Counted from the stretch's first letter, positions 37,620-47,088 are shown. The stretch is 64,000 nucleotides of DNA from Paraburkholderia caffeinitolerans (GCF_902859945.1 NZ_CADIKL010000030.1:1-64000), one strand, 5' to 3'. Translations and numbers: made by a program. Notes: generated from the letters alone by a model not told the origin.

Positions 37620-37721
37620 GCTCGTTGCCCACGGCCGCTCGCCCACGCTACGCGTGGCGCGGGCGGCCGCGTATTTCCCACCGCATTTCCCACCTACTGC
37701 CCTCGTATTTCCAGACCTGCC

Positions 37722-38609
37722 ATGCTCCCCGCCACGATCGACCACACGCTCTCGCAACTCGAAGCGCACGGCTATTTCGCGAGCCGCGAGCTGGCCACGG
37801 CGCTCTTTCTCGCGCTCAAGATGGAGCGCCCGCTCTTTCTCGAAGGCGAGCCCGGCGTAGGCAAAACCGAGCTCGCGAAGGCCGCGGCCGCGCTCGCGGG
37901 CACGACGCTGCTGCGCCTGCAATGCTACGAAGGGCTCGACACGGCGAGCGCGCTCTACGAGTGGGACTATCCGCGCCAGATCATGGCGCTGCGCCTCGCC
38001 GAAGCATCGGGCGAGAAGCCGCGCAGCGACACGCTCTATCGCGACGAATTCCTCCTGAAGCGCCCGCTGCTGCAAGCGCTCGAACCGGACCCGCATCATC
38101 CCGGCGCGCGCCGCGTGCTGCTGATCGACGAGATCGACCGGGCCGACGAACCGTTCGAAGCCTTCCTGCTCGAACTTCTTTCGGACTTCCAGGTATCGAT
38201 TCCCGAGTACGGCACGGTGCGCGCGAGCGTGCCGCCGCTCGTCGTTGTCACGTCCAATCGCACGCGCGAGGTCCATGACGCGCTCAAGCGTCGCTGCCTC
38301 TATCAGTGGCTCGGCTACCCCGAGCGTGCGCGCGAGCTCGCCATCGTCGCGGCGCGCGCGCCCGCAACCAGCGCGGAACTCCAGCGCCGCGCCGTGGCGT
38401 TCGTGCATCAACTGCGCTCGATGGATCTGTTCAAGGCGCCCGGCATCGCCGAAACCATCGACTGGTGCCGCGCGCTCGCGGCGCTTTCGGTCACCGAGCT
38501 CGACCCGCAATCGGTGCAGGATACGCTCGGCGTGCTGCTCAAGTATCAGGACGATCTCGCGCAGCTCGACACGCAGCGGATCGCGCAAACGCTCGCGGCC
38601 GCGGAATGA
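37722..38609 (+). CDS. MoxR-family AAA+ ATPase (CoxD type)
   Basis: Walker A G-E-P-G-V-G-K-T-E (42-50), Walker B V-L-L-I-D-E-I-D-R-A-D and sensor-1 T-S-N-R-T-R-E mark a MoxR ATPase of 295 residues. In the cox cluster of carboxidotrophs CoxD matures the Mo active site together with the VWA protein CoxE. Here the same pair follows the structural genes, with a 102-nt gap, and its stop overlaps the coxE start (ATGA). Confidence 0.92.
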   Translation: MLPATIDHTLSQLEAHGYFASRELATALFLALKMERPLFLEGEPGVGKTELAKAAAALAGTTLLRLQCYEGLDTASALYEWDYPRQIMALRLAEASGEKPRSDTLYRDEFLLKRPLLQALEPDPHHPGARRVLLIDEIDRADEPFEAFLLELLSDFQVSIPEYGTVRASVPPLVVVTSNRTREVHDALKRRCLYQWLGYPERARELAIVAARAPATSAELQRRAVAFVHQLRSMDLFKAPGIAETIDWCRALAALSVTELDPQSVQDTLGVLLKYQDDLAQLDTQRIAQTLAAAE

Positions 38610-39868
38610 CGCCGATGCTGCACGTGCCAAGCCGCCCCCATGAAACACAGCACACGCACGCGCTGCCGCCGATGCTCGCGCGCAACGTCGTGCATTTCGT
38701 GCGCGTGCTGCGCGGCGCGGGCTTGCCGATGTCGAGCGCGCGCGCTGTGGATGCGCTCGAGGCGCTGAGCTTCATCGACCTCACCCGCCGCGACGACGTG
38801 CGCGCCGCGCTGGCCGCCCTGCTCACCGCCGCGCCCGACGAGCGCGAGCTCTTCGACGCCGCGTTCGAACTGTTCTGGCGCGACCCCGACTGGGAGGGCA
38901 AGCTGCGCGCGCTGCTGCTGCCGAAGGTGCAGGGCGCATTGCCGCCGCCGCGCCGCAACAATCGCCTCGCCGATGCGCTCGCGGCACGCGCGGCCGCGCG
39001 CTCGGCCAATCCGGCACCGCCGGCTCACGAGGAACACGAACTGCGCGCGCATGCGAGCTTCAGCGCAGAAGAGCGCCTGCGCCACCGCGACTTCGACACG
39101 CTTTCCGCCGACGAATGGCGCGCGCTGCGCCACCTGATCCGCGCACGGCGTCTGCCGCTCGCGACCGAGCGCACGCGGCGTCTAAAGGCGTCGTCGCACG
39201 GCACCCACGCCGATTTGCGCGCGAGCGCGCGCCACGCCGTGCGCGCGGGCGGCGACTGGACCGTCTGGAAGTACCGCGCATGCGTCGAGCGCCGCGTGCC
39301 GCTCGTGCTGCTGCTCGACATCTCCGGGTCGATGAGCAGCTATTCGCGCGCCGTGCTCTACTTTTGCCACGCGCTGCTGCAATCGCGCGAGCGCCTGCAG
39401 GTATTCCTGTTCGGCACGCGCCTCACGCACGCGACGCGGGCGCTGCGCGAACGCGACCCCGATGTCGCGCTCGCACAGCTTGCCGCGCAGGTGCCGGACT
39501 GGTCGGGCGGCACGCGCATCGGCGAGACGCTCGCGCAGTTCAACCGGCGCTGGGCGCGCCGCGTGCTCGGCGGGCGGGCAACCGTGCTGATGGTCACCGA
39601 CGGCCTCGATCACGATCCGGGCAGCGCGCTCGCCGAGGAAATGGCGCGCCTGCACCGCTTCGCGCATCGCGTGGTGTGGCTCAATCCGCTGCTGCGCTAT
39701 CGCGGTTTCGAGCCGAAAGCGCGCGGCGTGCAGGCGATGCTGCCGCATGTCGACGCGCACTATCGGGTTCACAATCTGGAGAGCCTGGAAGCGTTCGGCC
39801 GCAGCCTGCAGGACGCACCGCACGGATCAACGCACCGATCAATTCAAGGAGCGAGACAATGGAGCTGA
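38606..39868 (+). CDS. VWA-domain protein (CoxE type)
   Basis: A 420-residue protein. The C-terminal half is a von Willebrand A domain with a MIDAS D-I-S-G-S-M-S-S near 238, a Thr in G-G-T-R-I-G-E-T-L and an Asp in M-V-T-D-G-L-D. The N-terminal half is helical and Arg/Ala-rich with a charged linker. CoxE partners the MoxR ATPase in inserting the S/Cu or S ligand during enzyme maturation. It overlaps coxD by 4 nt and coxG by 10 nt. Confidence 0.9.
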   Translation: MTPMLHVPSRPHETQHTHALPPMLARNVVHFVRVLRGAGLPMSSARAVDALEALSFIDLTRRDDVRAALAALLTAAPDERELFDAAFELFWRDPDWEGKLRALLLPKVQGALPPPRRNNRLADALAARAAARSANPAPPAHEEHELRAHASFSAEERLRHRDFDTLSADEWRALRHLIRARRLPLATERTRRLKASSHGTHADLRASARHAVRAGGDWTVWKYRACVERRVPLVLLLDISGSMSSYSRAVLYFCHALLQSRERLQVFLFGTRLTHATRALRERDPDVALAQLAAQVPDWSGGTRIGETLAQFNRRWARRVLGGRATVLMVTDGLDHDPGSALAEEMARLHRFAHRVVWLNPLLRYRGFEPKARGVQAMLPHVDAHYRVHNLESLEAFGRSLQDAPHGSTHRSIQGARQWS

Positions 39869-40431
39869 GCGAAAGCCACACGCTGCCGGTGCCGCAGCAG
39901 CGCGCGTGGGAAGCCCTCAACGACACGGCGATACTCAAGGCGTGCATTCCGGGCTGCGAAAGCATCGATGCCGATGGCGAGAACGCGTATGCTGTCGCCC
40001 TTACTGCGGCGGTCGGGCCCGTGAAGGCGCGCTTCAAGGGCCGCATGCAGCTCGCCGACATCGACGCGCCGCGCAGCTACACGATCCAGTTCGAGGGACA
40101 GGGCGGCGCGGCGGGCTTCGGCAAAGGCGATGCGCGCGTGACGCTCGAACCCGCCGGCGACGACGCCACCACGCTCAGCTACACCGCGAGCGCACAGGTG
40201 GGCGGCAAGCTCGCGCAGATCGGCTCGCGTCTGGTGGATGGTGCGGCGCGCAAGATCGCCGCCGAGTTCTTCAAGCGCTTCACCGAGCAGCTCGGTGGAG
40301 GCGCGCAAAACGATGAAGCCGCCGCGCAAGAGAACCCCGAAACACAAGCCGCCAGCGACGCCGAAGGCGCGGACGGCGATGAACCGCAAAAGAGGAAACG
40401 ATCATGGACAGCGTGGATCTCGAAGTCCTGA
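39859..40431 (+). CDS. CoxG-type SRPBCC protein, apparently without membrane anchor
   Basis: A 190-residue protein with the CoxG/SRPBCC fold: V-P-V-P-Q-Q-R-A-W-E-A-L-N-D-T-A-I-L-K-A-C-I-P-G-C-E, then K-G-R-M-Q-L and V-G-G-K-L-A-Q-I-G-S-R-L (about 115-126). CoxG recruits the CO dehydrogenase to the membrane and often ends in a hydrophobic anchor, as I recall. Here the tail is acidic then basic (D-E-P-Q-K-R-K-R-S-W) with no hydrophobic stretch, and the last 28 nt overlap the next gene. ATG 39859 has AAGGAG upstream. Confidence 0.88.
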   Translation: MELSESHTLPVPQQRAWEALNDTAILKACIPGCESIDADGENAYAVALTAAVGPVKARFKGRMQLADIDAPRSYTIQFEGQGGAAGFGKGDARVTLEPAGDDATTLSYTASAQVGGKLAQIGSRLVDGAARKIAAEFFKRFTEQLGGGAQNDEAAAQENPETQAASDAEGADGDEPQKRKRSWTAWISKS

Positions 40432-41426
40432 AATCCAGCGAACGCTGGCTCGAGGAAGGCCACCGCGCCTTGCTGGTGACGGTGGTGAAGACGTGGGGCT
40501 CGTCGCCGCGTCCGGAAGGCGCGATGCTCGTCGTGCGCGACGACGGCCTCGTGGTGGGCTCGGTCTCGGGCGGCTGCATCGAAGACGACCTGATCGACCG
40601 CGTGCGCCGCGAAGGCATCGGCATCGTCAAGCCCGAGGCCGTGAAGTACGGCATCACGGCGGAAGAGGCGCATCGCTTCGGACTGCCGTGCGGCGGCACG
40701 ATCCAGCTCGTGCTGGAGCCGCTCACCCTGGCGTCGGGCATCGGCGCGCTGCTCGCAGCGGTGGAGCGCGGCGAGCTGATCGCGCGCACGCTCGACATCG
40801 CCAGTGGCCAGGCGTCGCTCGGCCCCGCGAGCGCCACCGACGGCGTGGATTTCGACGGCAAGCGCCTGCTCACCATTCACGGCCCGCGCTACCGCATGCT
40901 CGTGATCGGCGCGGGGCAGCTCTCGCGCTACCTGTGCCAGATCGCGGTGGGGCTCGACTATCACGTGATCGTGTGCGACCCGCGCGAGGAATACACCGAC
41001 ACGTGGGACGTGCCCGGCACCACGCTCGTGCGCACCATGCCCGACGACACCGTGCTCGACATGAAGCTCGACGAGCGCTGCGCCGTGATCGCCCTCACGC
41101 ACGACCCCAAGCTCGACGACCTCGCGCTCATGGAAGCGCTCAAGACGCGCGCGTTCTACGTGGGCGCGCTAGGTTCGCGGCGCAACAACGCGGCGCGGCG
41201 CGAACGGCTCAAGGAGTTCGATCTGAACGATGCCGAACTCGCGCGGCTGCATGGGCCGGTGGGCATCTACATCGGCAGCCGCACGCCGCCCGAGATCGCC
41301 GTGTCGATCCTGGCCGAAGTCACGGCGGCGAAGAACGGTGTTTCGCTGCCCACCCTGCTCCAGGTCGAAGGCGCGAAGGCCGCGCGCGAGCAGGCCGCGA
41401 GCGTCGGGTCGAGCTGCGACGCTTGA
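40404..41426 (+). CDS. XdhC/CoxI-type molybdenum enzyme maturation protein
   Basis: The N-terminal XdhC domain reads V-V-K-T-W-G-S-S-P-R-P-E-G-A-M, then G-S-V-S-G-G-C-I-E-D (conserved Cys at about 60) and F-G-L-P-C-G-G-T-I. The C-terminal Rossmann part has V-I-G-A-G-Q-L-S-R-Y-L and V-G-A-L-G-S-R-R-N-N. XdhC proteins bind Mo cofactor, add the terminal sulphur and protect it. Last gene of the operon; no cytidylyltransferase (MocA) gene is next to it. Length 340 residues. Confidence 0.92.
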   Translation: MDSVDLEVLKSSERWLEEGHRALLVTVVKTWGSSPRPEGAMLVVRDDGLVVGSVSGGCIEDDLIDRVRREGIGIVKPEAVKYGITAEEAHRFGLPCGGTIQLVLEPLTLASGIGALLAAVERGELIARTLDIASGQASLGPASATDGVDFDGKRLLTIHGPRYRMLVIGAGQLSRYLCQIAVGLDYHVIVCDPREEYTDTWDVPGTTLVRTMPDDTVLDMKLDERCAVIALTHDPKLDDLALMEALKTRAFYVGALGSRRNNAARRERLKEFDLNDAELARLHGPVGIYIGSRTPPEIAVSILAEVTAAKNGVSLPTLLQVEGAKAAREQAASVGSSCDA

Positions 41427-41458
41427 AGATCCCCGCTCGGCGCGGCAGGCACGACGCT

Positions 41459-42865
41459 TCAAGCGCCGTGCGAGCCCGCGCCGCGCCCATCCCCGGAGTT
41501 CCCGCTACGTTCGCGTGCGCCGTGCGGTTTGAGCCCACGCCCGAGCCGCGTGCGCACCAGCCGCATCGCGCGCGTCCACCCTGCCGGGCGTGGGTCGGCG
41601 AGCATGCTCAGCGCCCGCGCATAGTCGAGCGTCAGGCCGGGCGTCCACGCCATGGTCTGGCCGCGCTTGCGCACCTGCGCGGCCACCCATAGCTCCGGCG
41701 TCGCCAGCATCCGCACGAAGGCGAGCCAGCCGCCGCCCCACACGCGCGGCGTCGCGCCTTCAAGCGCCGCCTCCAGCGCGTGCGAGACCGTGCTCGAGCA
41801 GTTGCGGTGCGTGAGGTTGTAGGTCGTATCGGCGCGATAGTGCTGCCAGAAGCGCGCGAGCCGCTGCGCATCGTAGTTGCGGATGCGCACCTTGCGCGTG
41901 GACGGGCACCACGCCTTCGACTCGGTCGCGTAATCGGGCTGGAACAGGCCCGGCACGTCGTTCTCGGCAGTCGCCCGCAGGAGGCGCGAGAACTCGTCGG
42001 GCGAGCGGTCGATCTCAACGGCCGGATACAGGCTGATGTAGACGTTCTCGGGTGTCTCCAGCGCCGCGTGCCCGGTCGAGATCACGCCGTCGCGGTCCAC
42101 GGCCGCGATATAGCGGTCGATCACCGGCTGACGCCGCGCCTCTGCCTTCGAGGTGCCCACGGGCGTCCACACGTGCACGGTAAGCGCGCGCTCGTGGTCC
42201 CCGGGCGGCCCGTCGAACACGGTCTGCGTGAGCCGCGCGCCAACCCCGCCCTTCACGCCCACGGCGCTCGCCGCGAGCGCCGCCGCGCCGCCCTGAGCCA
42301 CCGCCGGATTCACGCCGAGCCGCCGCGCGCGCAAGGCGAGCAGCAGCAGGTTCCAGCCGGTGAAGAACAGTGCGAGGCCGAGGCAATACGGCACCGTGCC
42401 CTTGTAATGCGTGGGATACGGCTGATAAAGAAAGATCGCGATGGCGATTTCGAGCACGCCGCCCGCCACCGCGTATTTCCAGGTGCGGTAGCGCACGACC
42501 CAGGCGGAAGCGATTTGCAGCAGGCCATCGGCGAGAAAGAGCGTCGCGAACACCATCGAGAGGATGAACGACGCATGCCGGTAGCCCGAAAGAATGAGCC
42601 CGGCGGTGAGGCAGAACGCGAGCCCCTTCACGTAGCGCAGCGTACGCTGGCCGCCCATGCCGGTCCACGCAACCGCGAGCGTCGCGAGCCCTTCGACGAG
42701 CAGCAGCCAGCCGAACGGCGCGACGCGAAAATAGAGCACGCCATCGAGCGCGTCGATGAAGAGCCCGGCGCCGATCGCGGCGCTCACCGCGCCCACGACC
42801 AGCACCCCACGCCAACGTGCGCGCAGGTAATCGACGCCCAGCAGGATCATCATGAGCCGCACCAT
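41459..42865 (-). CDS. HdeD-like membrane protein fused to a permuted papain-like domain
   Basis: The first 190 residues hold about six hydrophobic segments in the DUF308/HdeD pattern (F-I-L-S-M-V-F-A-T-L-F-L-A-D-G-L-L-Q-I). The rest is soluble. It contains S-T-G-H-A-A-L-E (His266) and, 90 residues on, T-H-R-N-C-S-S-T-V (Cys356), the His-before-Cys order of circularly permuted NlpC/P60 or LRAT-like thiol hydrolases. HdeD itself has no such domain. Cys and His side make a hydrolase or acyltransferase plausible; substrate unknown. ATG 42865 has GGAG 6 nt upstream. Confidence 0.75.
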   Translation of the reverse strand: MVRLMMILLGVDYLRARWRGVLVVGAVSAAIGAGLFIDALDGVLYFRVAPFGWLLLVEGLATLAVAWTGMGGQRTLRYVKGLAFCLTAGLILSGYRHASFILSMVFATLFLADGLLQIASAWVVRYRTWKYAVAGGVLEIAIAIFLYQPYPTHYKGTVPYCLGLALFFTGWNLLLLALRARRLGVNPAVAQGGAAALAASAVGVKGGVGARLTQTVFDGPPGDHERALTVHVWTPVGTSKAEARRQPVIDRYIAAVDRDGVISTGHAALETPENVYISLYPAVEIDRSPDEFSRLLRATAENDVPGLFQPDYATESKAWCPSTRKVRIRNYDAQRLARFWQHYRADTTYNLTHRNCSSTVSHALEAALEGATPRVWGGGWLAFVRMLATPELWVAAQVRKRGQTMAWTPGLTLDYARALSMLADPRPAGWTRAMRLVRTRLGRGLKPHGARERSGNSGDGRGAGSHGA

Positions 42866-43026
42866 CGTTCACTCCGCGTTGGCGGTTTTCACGAGTGCGA
42901 TGCTACGCCCCACCGGCGCGTGTCTGCCATCAAGGTGCGCAGTGCGTACACGCAAAGCGGGTTTTCGGTTGCGGGCGCAAGTGTGCGAAAGCGGGTGCAG
43001 GCGGGTGCAAGCGGGCCAAATGAGCG

Positions 43027-43773
43027 TTACACCAGCCCGAACGCCAGCGCAGCCGCCACCGATCCCACCACGAGCACGACACCCGTGGTGCGGCGGCGGT
43101 TGAGCTCGGTCCACAGCAGCACGCCGGTCAGCGAAAGCAGGATGAGGCTGCCCGCGATGGTGTCCATGAGCAGCACCCAGCCGATACTCATGCCCACGCC
43201 TTTGTGCAGATTGGTGAGCGTCGCGAGGAATGAGCCCTCGGTACGCCGCACGGCGACGGTGCTGTCGCCCACCCAGTACTCCGCGGTGACGCTCTGGCGC
43301 GGCCCCATCAGCATGAGCTGCCACGACTCGGGCTGCACGACGCTGCGCTCGCCCCACGCGACCGGATGTGCGCGCTCGCGGCGGATCTTGCCAGGCTTGC
43401 CGTCGAACGCAAGCTCCTGCTGGAGCCAGCGCGCGAGCGCCTCGGGCGTGGCGGGACGCTCGGCGGGCAGTGCGAGCTTCATCTGCGTGACCTGCGGCGC
43501 GCCCGTCGAAATATGCAGTGGCCCGGCGCGATGGTTGAGCAGAAAGCCCGTCACGCCGAACAGCAGTCCCAGCACGGCGCCCCACAGCCCCACCCAGCCA
43601 TGCACCTTGCGCAGCCACTTGATGAAGGTCGCGCGGCGCGAGCGCTTGCGCCGCTCGGCGAAATCGGCGGCGTCGAAGGGCTGGGCGGCGCGGTGCGGGG
43701 GATCGATGCGAACGCCAGCACCGGCTTCGGCGCTCGCGGGTTCGATCAGAGGCTCGTCAAGACGGGCGTTCAA
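43027..43773 (-). CDS. PepSY-associated membrane protein, iron-regulated
   Basis: The 248-residue product has W-L-R-K-V-H-G-W-V-G-L-W-G-A-V-L-G-L-L-F-G-V-T-G-F-L-L-N-H-R (first membrane helix of PepSY-TM proteins), a periplasmic loop, then N-L-H-K-G-V-G-M-S-I-G-W and two more helices. Members of this family often accompany siderophore receptors and may reduce or transport iron-siderophores. The open frame begins upstream of a Fur box, so the true start must be downstream of it; TTG 43773 has GGAG 7 nt upstream. GTG 43797 is an alternative. Confidence 0.78.
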   Translation of the reverse strand: MNARLDEPLIEPASAEAGAGVRIDPPHRAAQPFDAADFAERRKRSRRATFIKWLRKVHGWVGLWGAVLGLLFGVTGFLLNHRAGPLHISTGAPQVTQMKLALPAERPATPEALARWLQQELAFDGKPGKIRRERAHPVAWGERSVVQPESWQLMLMGPRQSVTAEYWVGDSTVAVRRTEGSFLATLTNLHKGVGMSIGWVLLMDTIAGSLILLSLTGVLLWTELNRRRTTGVVLVVGSVAAALAFGLV

Positions 43774-43823
43774 GGCACGACTCCAGATGAGGCACACGGG
43801 AGTCGTGTGCCAGTCCAATGATT

Positions 43824-43847
43824 GAAAATGAGAATAATTATTATTAC
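43824..43847 (-). promoter_or_regulatory. Fur box upstream of the PepSY protein
   Basis: GAAAATGAGAATAATTATTA (43824-43843) fits the Fur consensus of overlapping 7-1-7 units (AATGAGAAT A ATTATTATT), the only AT-rich patch here. It lies about 50 nt upstream of the likely TTG start, so iron sufficiency should repress the gene. Confidence 0.78.
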
Positions 43848-43997
43848 ACAAATAGAAGGCAAAACGTAAAGACAAGGCGTGCGCAATGAGCGGGATCCGC
43901 TTGACAAGCCAATTGCATGACTTTTAAGTGAAGGTATTGCGCCGAATACCTGCGAGAGCCGTCCCCATAACCGCTGCGCCGCTCACGGAACGCCGTC

Positions 43998-45968
43998 ATG
44001 CGCCACGTCCTCGTTCTTTATCTGGCAGTCCTCGGCCCGGCCTGCGGCGCACATGCGGCGGAGATGTCCGCGCCCATCGAGACCACTGCGGAGACCGACG
44101 CAGCCACGGTCCGCAACGCCGCCGACCAGGCACCCTACACCAACGAGTCGGAGACGCAGACCTTCACCATCAACGCCAACGGCTCCTTCACCAAGGTCGA
44201 CTCGCTCACGCTTCGCATTAACACCGAAGCCGGCATCGCGCGCGCGGGCCAGTATTACGTGTGGTTCAACCGCGGCATGGCGCACGTCGACGTGCTGGAG
44301 GCATGGACCGAGGACGCCCAGGGCCAGCGCCACGACGTGCGGCCCGAGCAGATTCGCGACGTGCAGGAAGTGCGCTCCTTCGATGCCCCGATGTTCCAGG
44401 ACGTGCAGGACAAGGTCATCGTGTTCCCCGCCGTCGAGCCCGGCGCGCGCGTGCATCTCACGTGGCGCAAGACCCAGCGCGTGCCGCTCGTGCCCGGCTG
44501 GTTCAGCGACTTCACGCCGCCCGACATGGCGCCCACGCACAACTTCCGCGTGATCTACGACTTGCCCGCGAAGGTGCCGCTCTACGCCGACGCGCGCGGC
44601 TTCACCGTGCTCGAACCGGTCACGGCGAACGGCCGCACGCGCTATGAATACCGCTATGACAAGGCGAATTTCGCGCGCCTCGAATATGGTTCGGTTTCCT
44701 ACGTAAGTTACGGCGACCGGCTGATGGTCTCAACCTTCCCTGACTACGCGGCATTCGCGAAGGTGTACCGCGAAGCCGCCGTCGACCCGGATGCGCGCGA
44801 CGAGGCCATCGTGCGGCTGGCGCAAACGCTCACAGCGCGCGATGCCACGCCGCGCGCGAAAGCGCAAACGCTCTACGACTGGGTCCGCCGCAATATCCGC
44901 TACGTGGCGGTCAATGTTGGGCGCGGCGAGATCGTGCCGCATCGCGTGACCGAGGTGCTCGCGAACCGCTACGGCGACTGCAAGGACCACGTCGCGCTCT
45001 ATGGCGCGCTGCTCGACGCCGTGGGCGTGCGCAATGTGCCCGCGCTCCTGAACAGCGGCACGATCTACTCGCTGCCGTCCGTGCCGGGCTTCGGCGTGAT
45101 CAATCACGTCATCACGTGGCTGCCCGACCTGGCGCTATTCTCGGACTCCACGGCGAATAACGTCGAGTTCGGTTATCTGCCTTCGACGGACATGAACCGC
45201 GAGACCGTGCTCGCCGGTGACGGCACGCTCATGCGCACGCCGGCCACCGAACTGACCGCGCGCGACAGCGATCTGGACATCACCGTCGCGCCCGATGGCA
45301 CGGCGCGCTTCGTCTATCGTCTGGAATCGAAGGGCTGGGCCGCGGAGCAAACACGCAGCGTGCTGCGCCTGCAAACGCCCGCGCAGCGCGAGGAATCGCT
45401 GCAATGGGAACTGCGCAACGCAAACCTGCGCGGCAGCGCCATGCTCGCATCGAGCCCGCTCGACGCCACCTCAGGACCGCTCGTGGTGACGCTCACGGGC
45501 ACGCTGGACGGCTTCGTCGACCCGCTGATGACCACGCCGGTGCCCACGCTCACGAGCCTCGTGGGCGGCATCGACGCCAATCTGCGCTACTGGCTCGGCG
45601 AAACGCGCCGCACGCAGCCGTTCGTGTGCCGTAATGTGGCCGTGACCGAACGCACGAGGATCGAGTTGCCGCCGGGGCTGCGCGTGCTCGACATGCCCTC
45701 GCCGCAGCGCGCCGCAACCACGCTGATCGATTACAGCTCGCAATACACGCTCGACACCCACGCCAACGTGCTGCGCGTGATGCGCACGGGCAACACGCAT
45801 TTTCCGAGCGACGTGTGCAGTCCCGCCGACTTCGCGCAGATGCGGCCCACCTTCGAAACGATGGCGCGCGACCTGCGCGCCCCGCTGATCGTCAAGCCCG
45901 TTGCGGCGAAACCGGCTGCCAACGTAATGGAGATCGAGGAGCCGCAGACCGTCGTGCCACGTATGTAG
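43998..45968 (+). CDS. Exported DUF3857/transglutaminase-like protein
   Basis: A signal peptide (A-V-L-G-P-A-C-G-A-H-A-A) starts a 656-residue protein. Residues about 60-250 look like DUF3857; a transglutaminase core follows, with R-N-I-R-Y-V-A-V and N-R-Y-G-D-C-K-D-H-V-A-L (Cys328) and the His in F-G-V-I-N-H-V-I-T-W. The C-terminal third is beta-rich. Such proteins are common in proteobacteria; some act as periplasmic cysteine proteases, but the target is unknown. The gene is divergent from the PepSY gene and shares its upstream region. Confidence 0.88.
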   Translation: MRHVLVLYLAVLGPACGAHAAEMSAPIETTAETDAATVRNAADQAPYTNESETQTFTINANGSFTKVDSLTLRINTEAGIARAGQYYVWFNRGMAHVDVLEAWTEDAQGQRHDVRPEQIRDVQEVRSFDAPMFQDVQDKVIVFPAVEPGARVHLTWRKTQRVPLVPGWFSDFTPPDMAPTHNFRVIYDLPAKVPLYADARGFTVLEPVTANGRTRYEYRYDKANFARLEYGSVSYVSYGDRLMVSTFPDYAAFAKVYREAAVDPDARDEAIVRLAQTLTARDATPRAKAQTLYDWVRRNIRYVAVNVGRGEIVPHRVTEVLANRYGDCKDHVALYGALLDAVGVRNVPALLNSGTIYSLPSVPGFGVINHVITWLPDLALFSDSTANNVEFGYLPSTDMNRETVLAGDGTLMRTPATELTARDSDLDITVAPDGTARFVYRLESKGWAAEQTRSVLRLQTPAQREESLQWELRNANLRGSAMLASSPLDATSGPLVVTLTGTLDGFVDPLMTTPVPTLTSLVGGIDANLRYWLGETRRTQPFVCRNVAVTERTRIELPPGLRVLDMPSPQRAATTLIDYSSQYTLDTHANVLRVMRTGNTHFPSDVCSPADFAQMRPTFETMARDLRAPLIVKPVAAKPAANVMEIEEPQTVVPRM

Positions 45969-45979
45969 TGACGCGCAAC

Positions 45980-47017
45980 TCACACGGGCCAGAGCGGCCC
46001 TTCCTGCATCGCGCCGATCTGCTCGCGCAATTCGAGAATGCGCTCTTCCCAGTAGCGCTGCGTGTTGAACCAGGGGAACGCCGCCGGGAAGGCCGGATCG
46101 CCCCAGCGCCGCGCGAGCCAGGCCGAGTAGTGAATGAGCCGCAGCGTGCGCAGCGCTTCGGTCAAATGCAATTCGCGCTGATCGAATTCGCAGAAGTCCT
46201 CGTAGCCGGCGAGCAGATCGGCGAGTGCGCGCGAGGCGTCTGCGCGATCGCCGGGCAGCAGCAGCCACAAATCCTGGATAGCGGGACCCATGCGGCTGTC
46301 GTCGAAGTCGACGAAATGCGGTCCCGCTTCGGTCCACAGCACGTTGCTCGGGTGGCAGTCGCCGTGCAGACGCAGCTTGCGCACGTCGCCGGCGCGCTCG
46401 AACGCCGCCTCCACGCCTTGCAGCGCGAGCGCGACGACCGCTTCCCACGCTTCGCGCACGTCGGCGGGCACGAAGCCGTGTTCGAGCAGGTACGCGCGCG
46501 GCTCGTAGCCGTAGCTTTCGATGTCGATCGATGGCCGCGCCTGATACGGCTGGGTGGCGCCCACCGCGTGAATGCGCCCGATAAAGCGCCCGAGCCATTC
46601 GAGCGTCTCGCTGCGGTCGAGGTCGGGCGCGCGGCCGCCGCGCCGCTCGAACAGCGCGAAGCGATAGCCCTCGTGCTCGTGCAGCGTACGACCCTCGAGC
46701 ACGAGGGCGGGCACCGCGGGAATCTCGCGCGCGGCAAGTTCAGCCACAAACGCGTGCTCTTCGAGAATGGCTTCGTTGCTCCAGCGCTCGGGACGATAGA
46801 ACTTCGCGACGAGCGGCGCTTCGTCCTCCACGCCGATCTGGTAGACGCGGTTCTCGTAGCTGTTGAGCGCCAGCATGCGGCCGTCGGTGCGACGGCCCGC
46901 GGGCATCAGGATGCCGTCGACGGCGTCGAGGACGCACTCGGGCGTGAGGCGAGCATACGGTGCGGCCGGGCCCGCGTCCGGCGGCTCGCCGGATGCAAAT
47001 GTGGTTGGATCGTTCAT
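45980..47017 (-). CDS. srkA: SrkA-type stress-response Ser/Thr kinase
   Basis: The APH-like kinase reads Y-E-N-R-V-Y-Q-I-G-V near residue 55, V-A-K-F-Y-R-P-E-R-W-S (catalytic Lys), L-H-G-D-C-H-P-S-N-V-L-W (catalytic loop) and F-V-D-F-D-D-S-R-M-G-P (metal Asp). This is the YihE/SrkA (RdoA) wording. It counters MazF-type and envelope stress death in E. coli. ATG 47017 is preferred to ATG 47032. It lies convergent to the transglutaminase-like gene with an 11-nt gap. Confidence 0.9.
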   Translation of the reverse strand: MNDPTTFASGEPPDAGPAAPYARLTPECVLDAVDGILMPAGRRTDGRMLALNSYENRVYQIGVEDEAPLVAKFYRPERWSNEAILEEHAFVAELAAREIPAVPALVLEGRTLHEHEGYRFALFERRGGRAPDLDRSETLEWLGRFIGRIHAVGATQPYQARPSIDIESYGYEPRAYLLEHGFVPADVREAWEAVVALALQGVEAAFERAGDVRKLRLHGDCHPSNVLWTEAGPHFVDFDDSRMGPAIQDLWLLLPGDRADASRALADLLAGYEDFCEFDQRELHLTEALRTLRLIHYSAWLARRWGDPAFPAAFPWFNTQRYWEERILELREQIGAMQEGPLWPV

Positions 47018-47088
47018 CTGCGCATTGTGCATCGTGCAGCGCCGCTGCGGCGAGGTCAGCGCAAATTCAGGCCAAATTCAGGGCGCGC

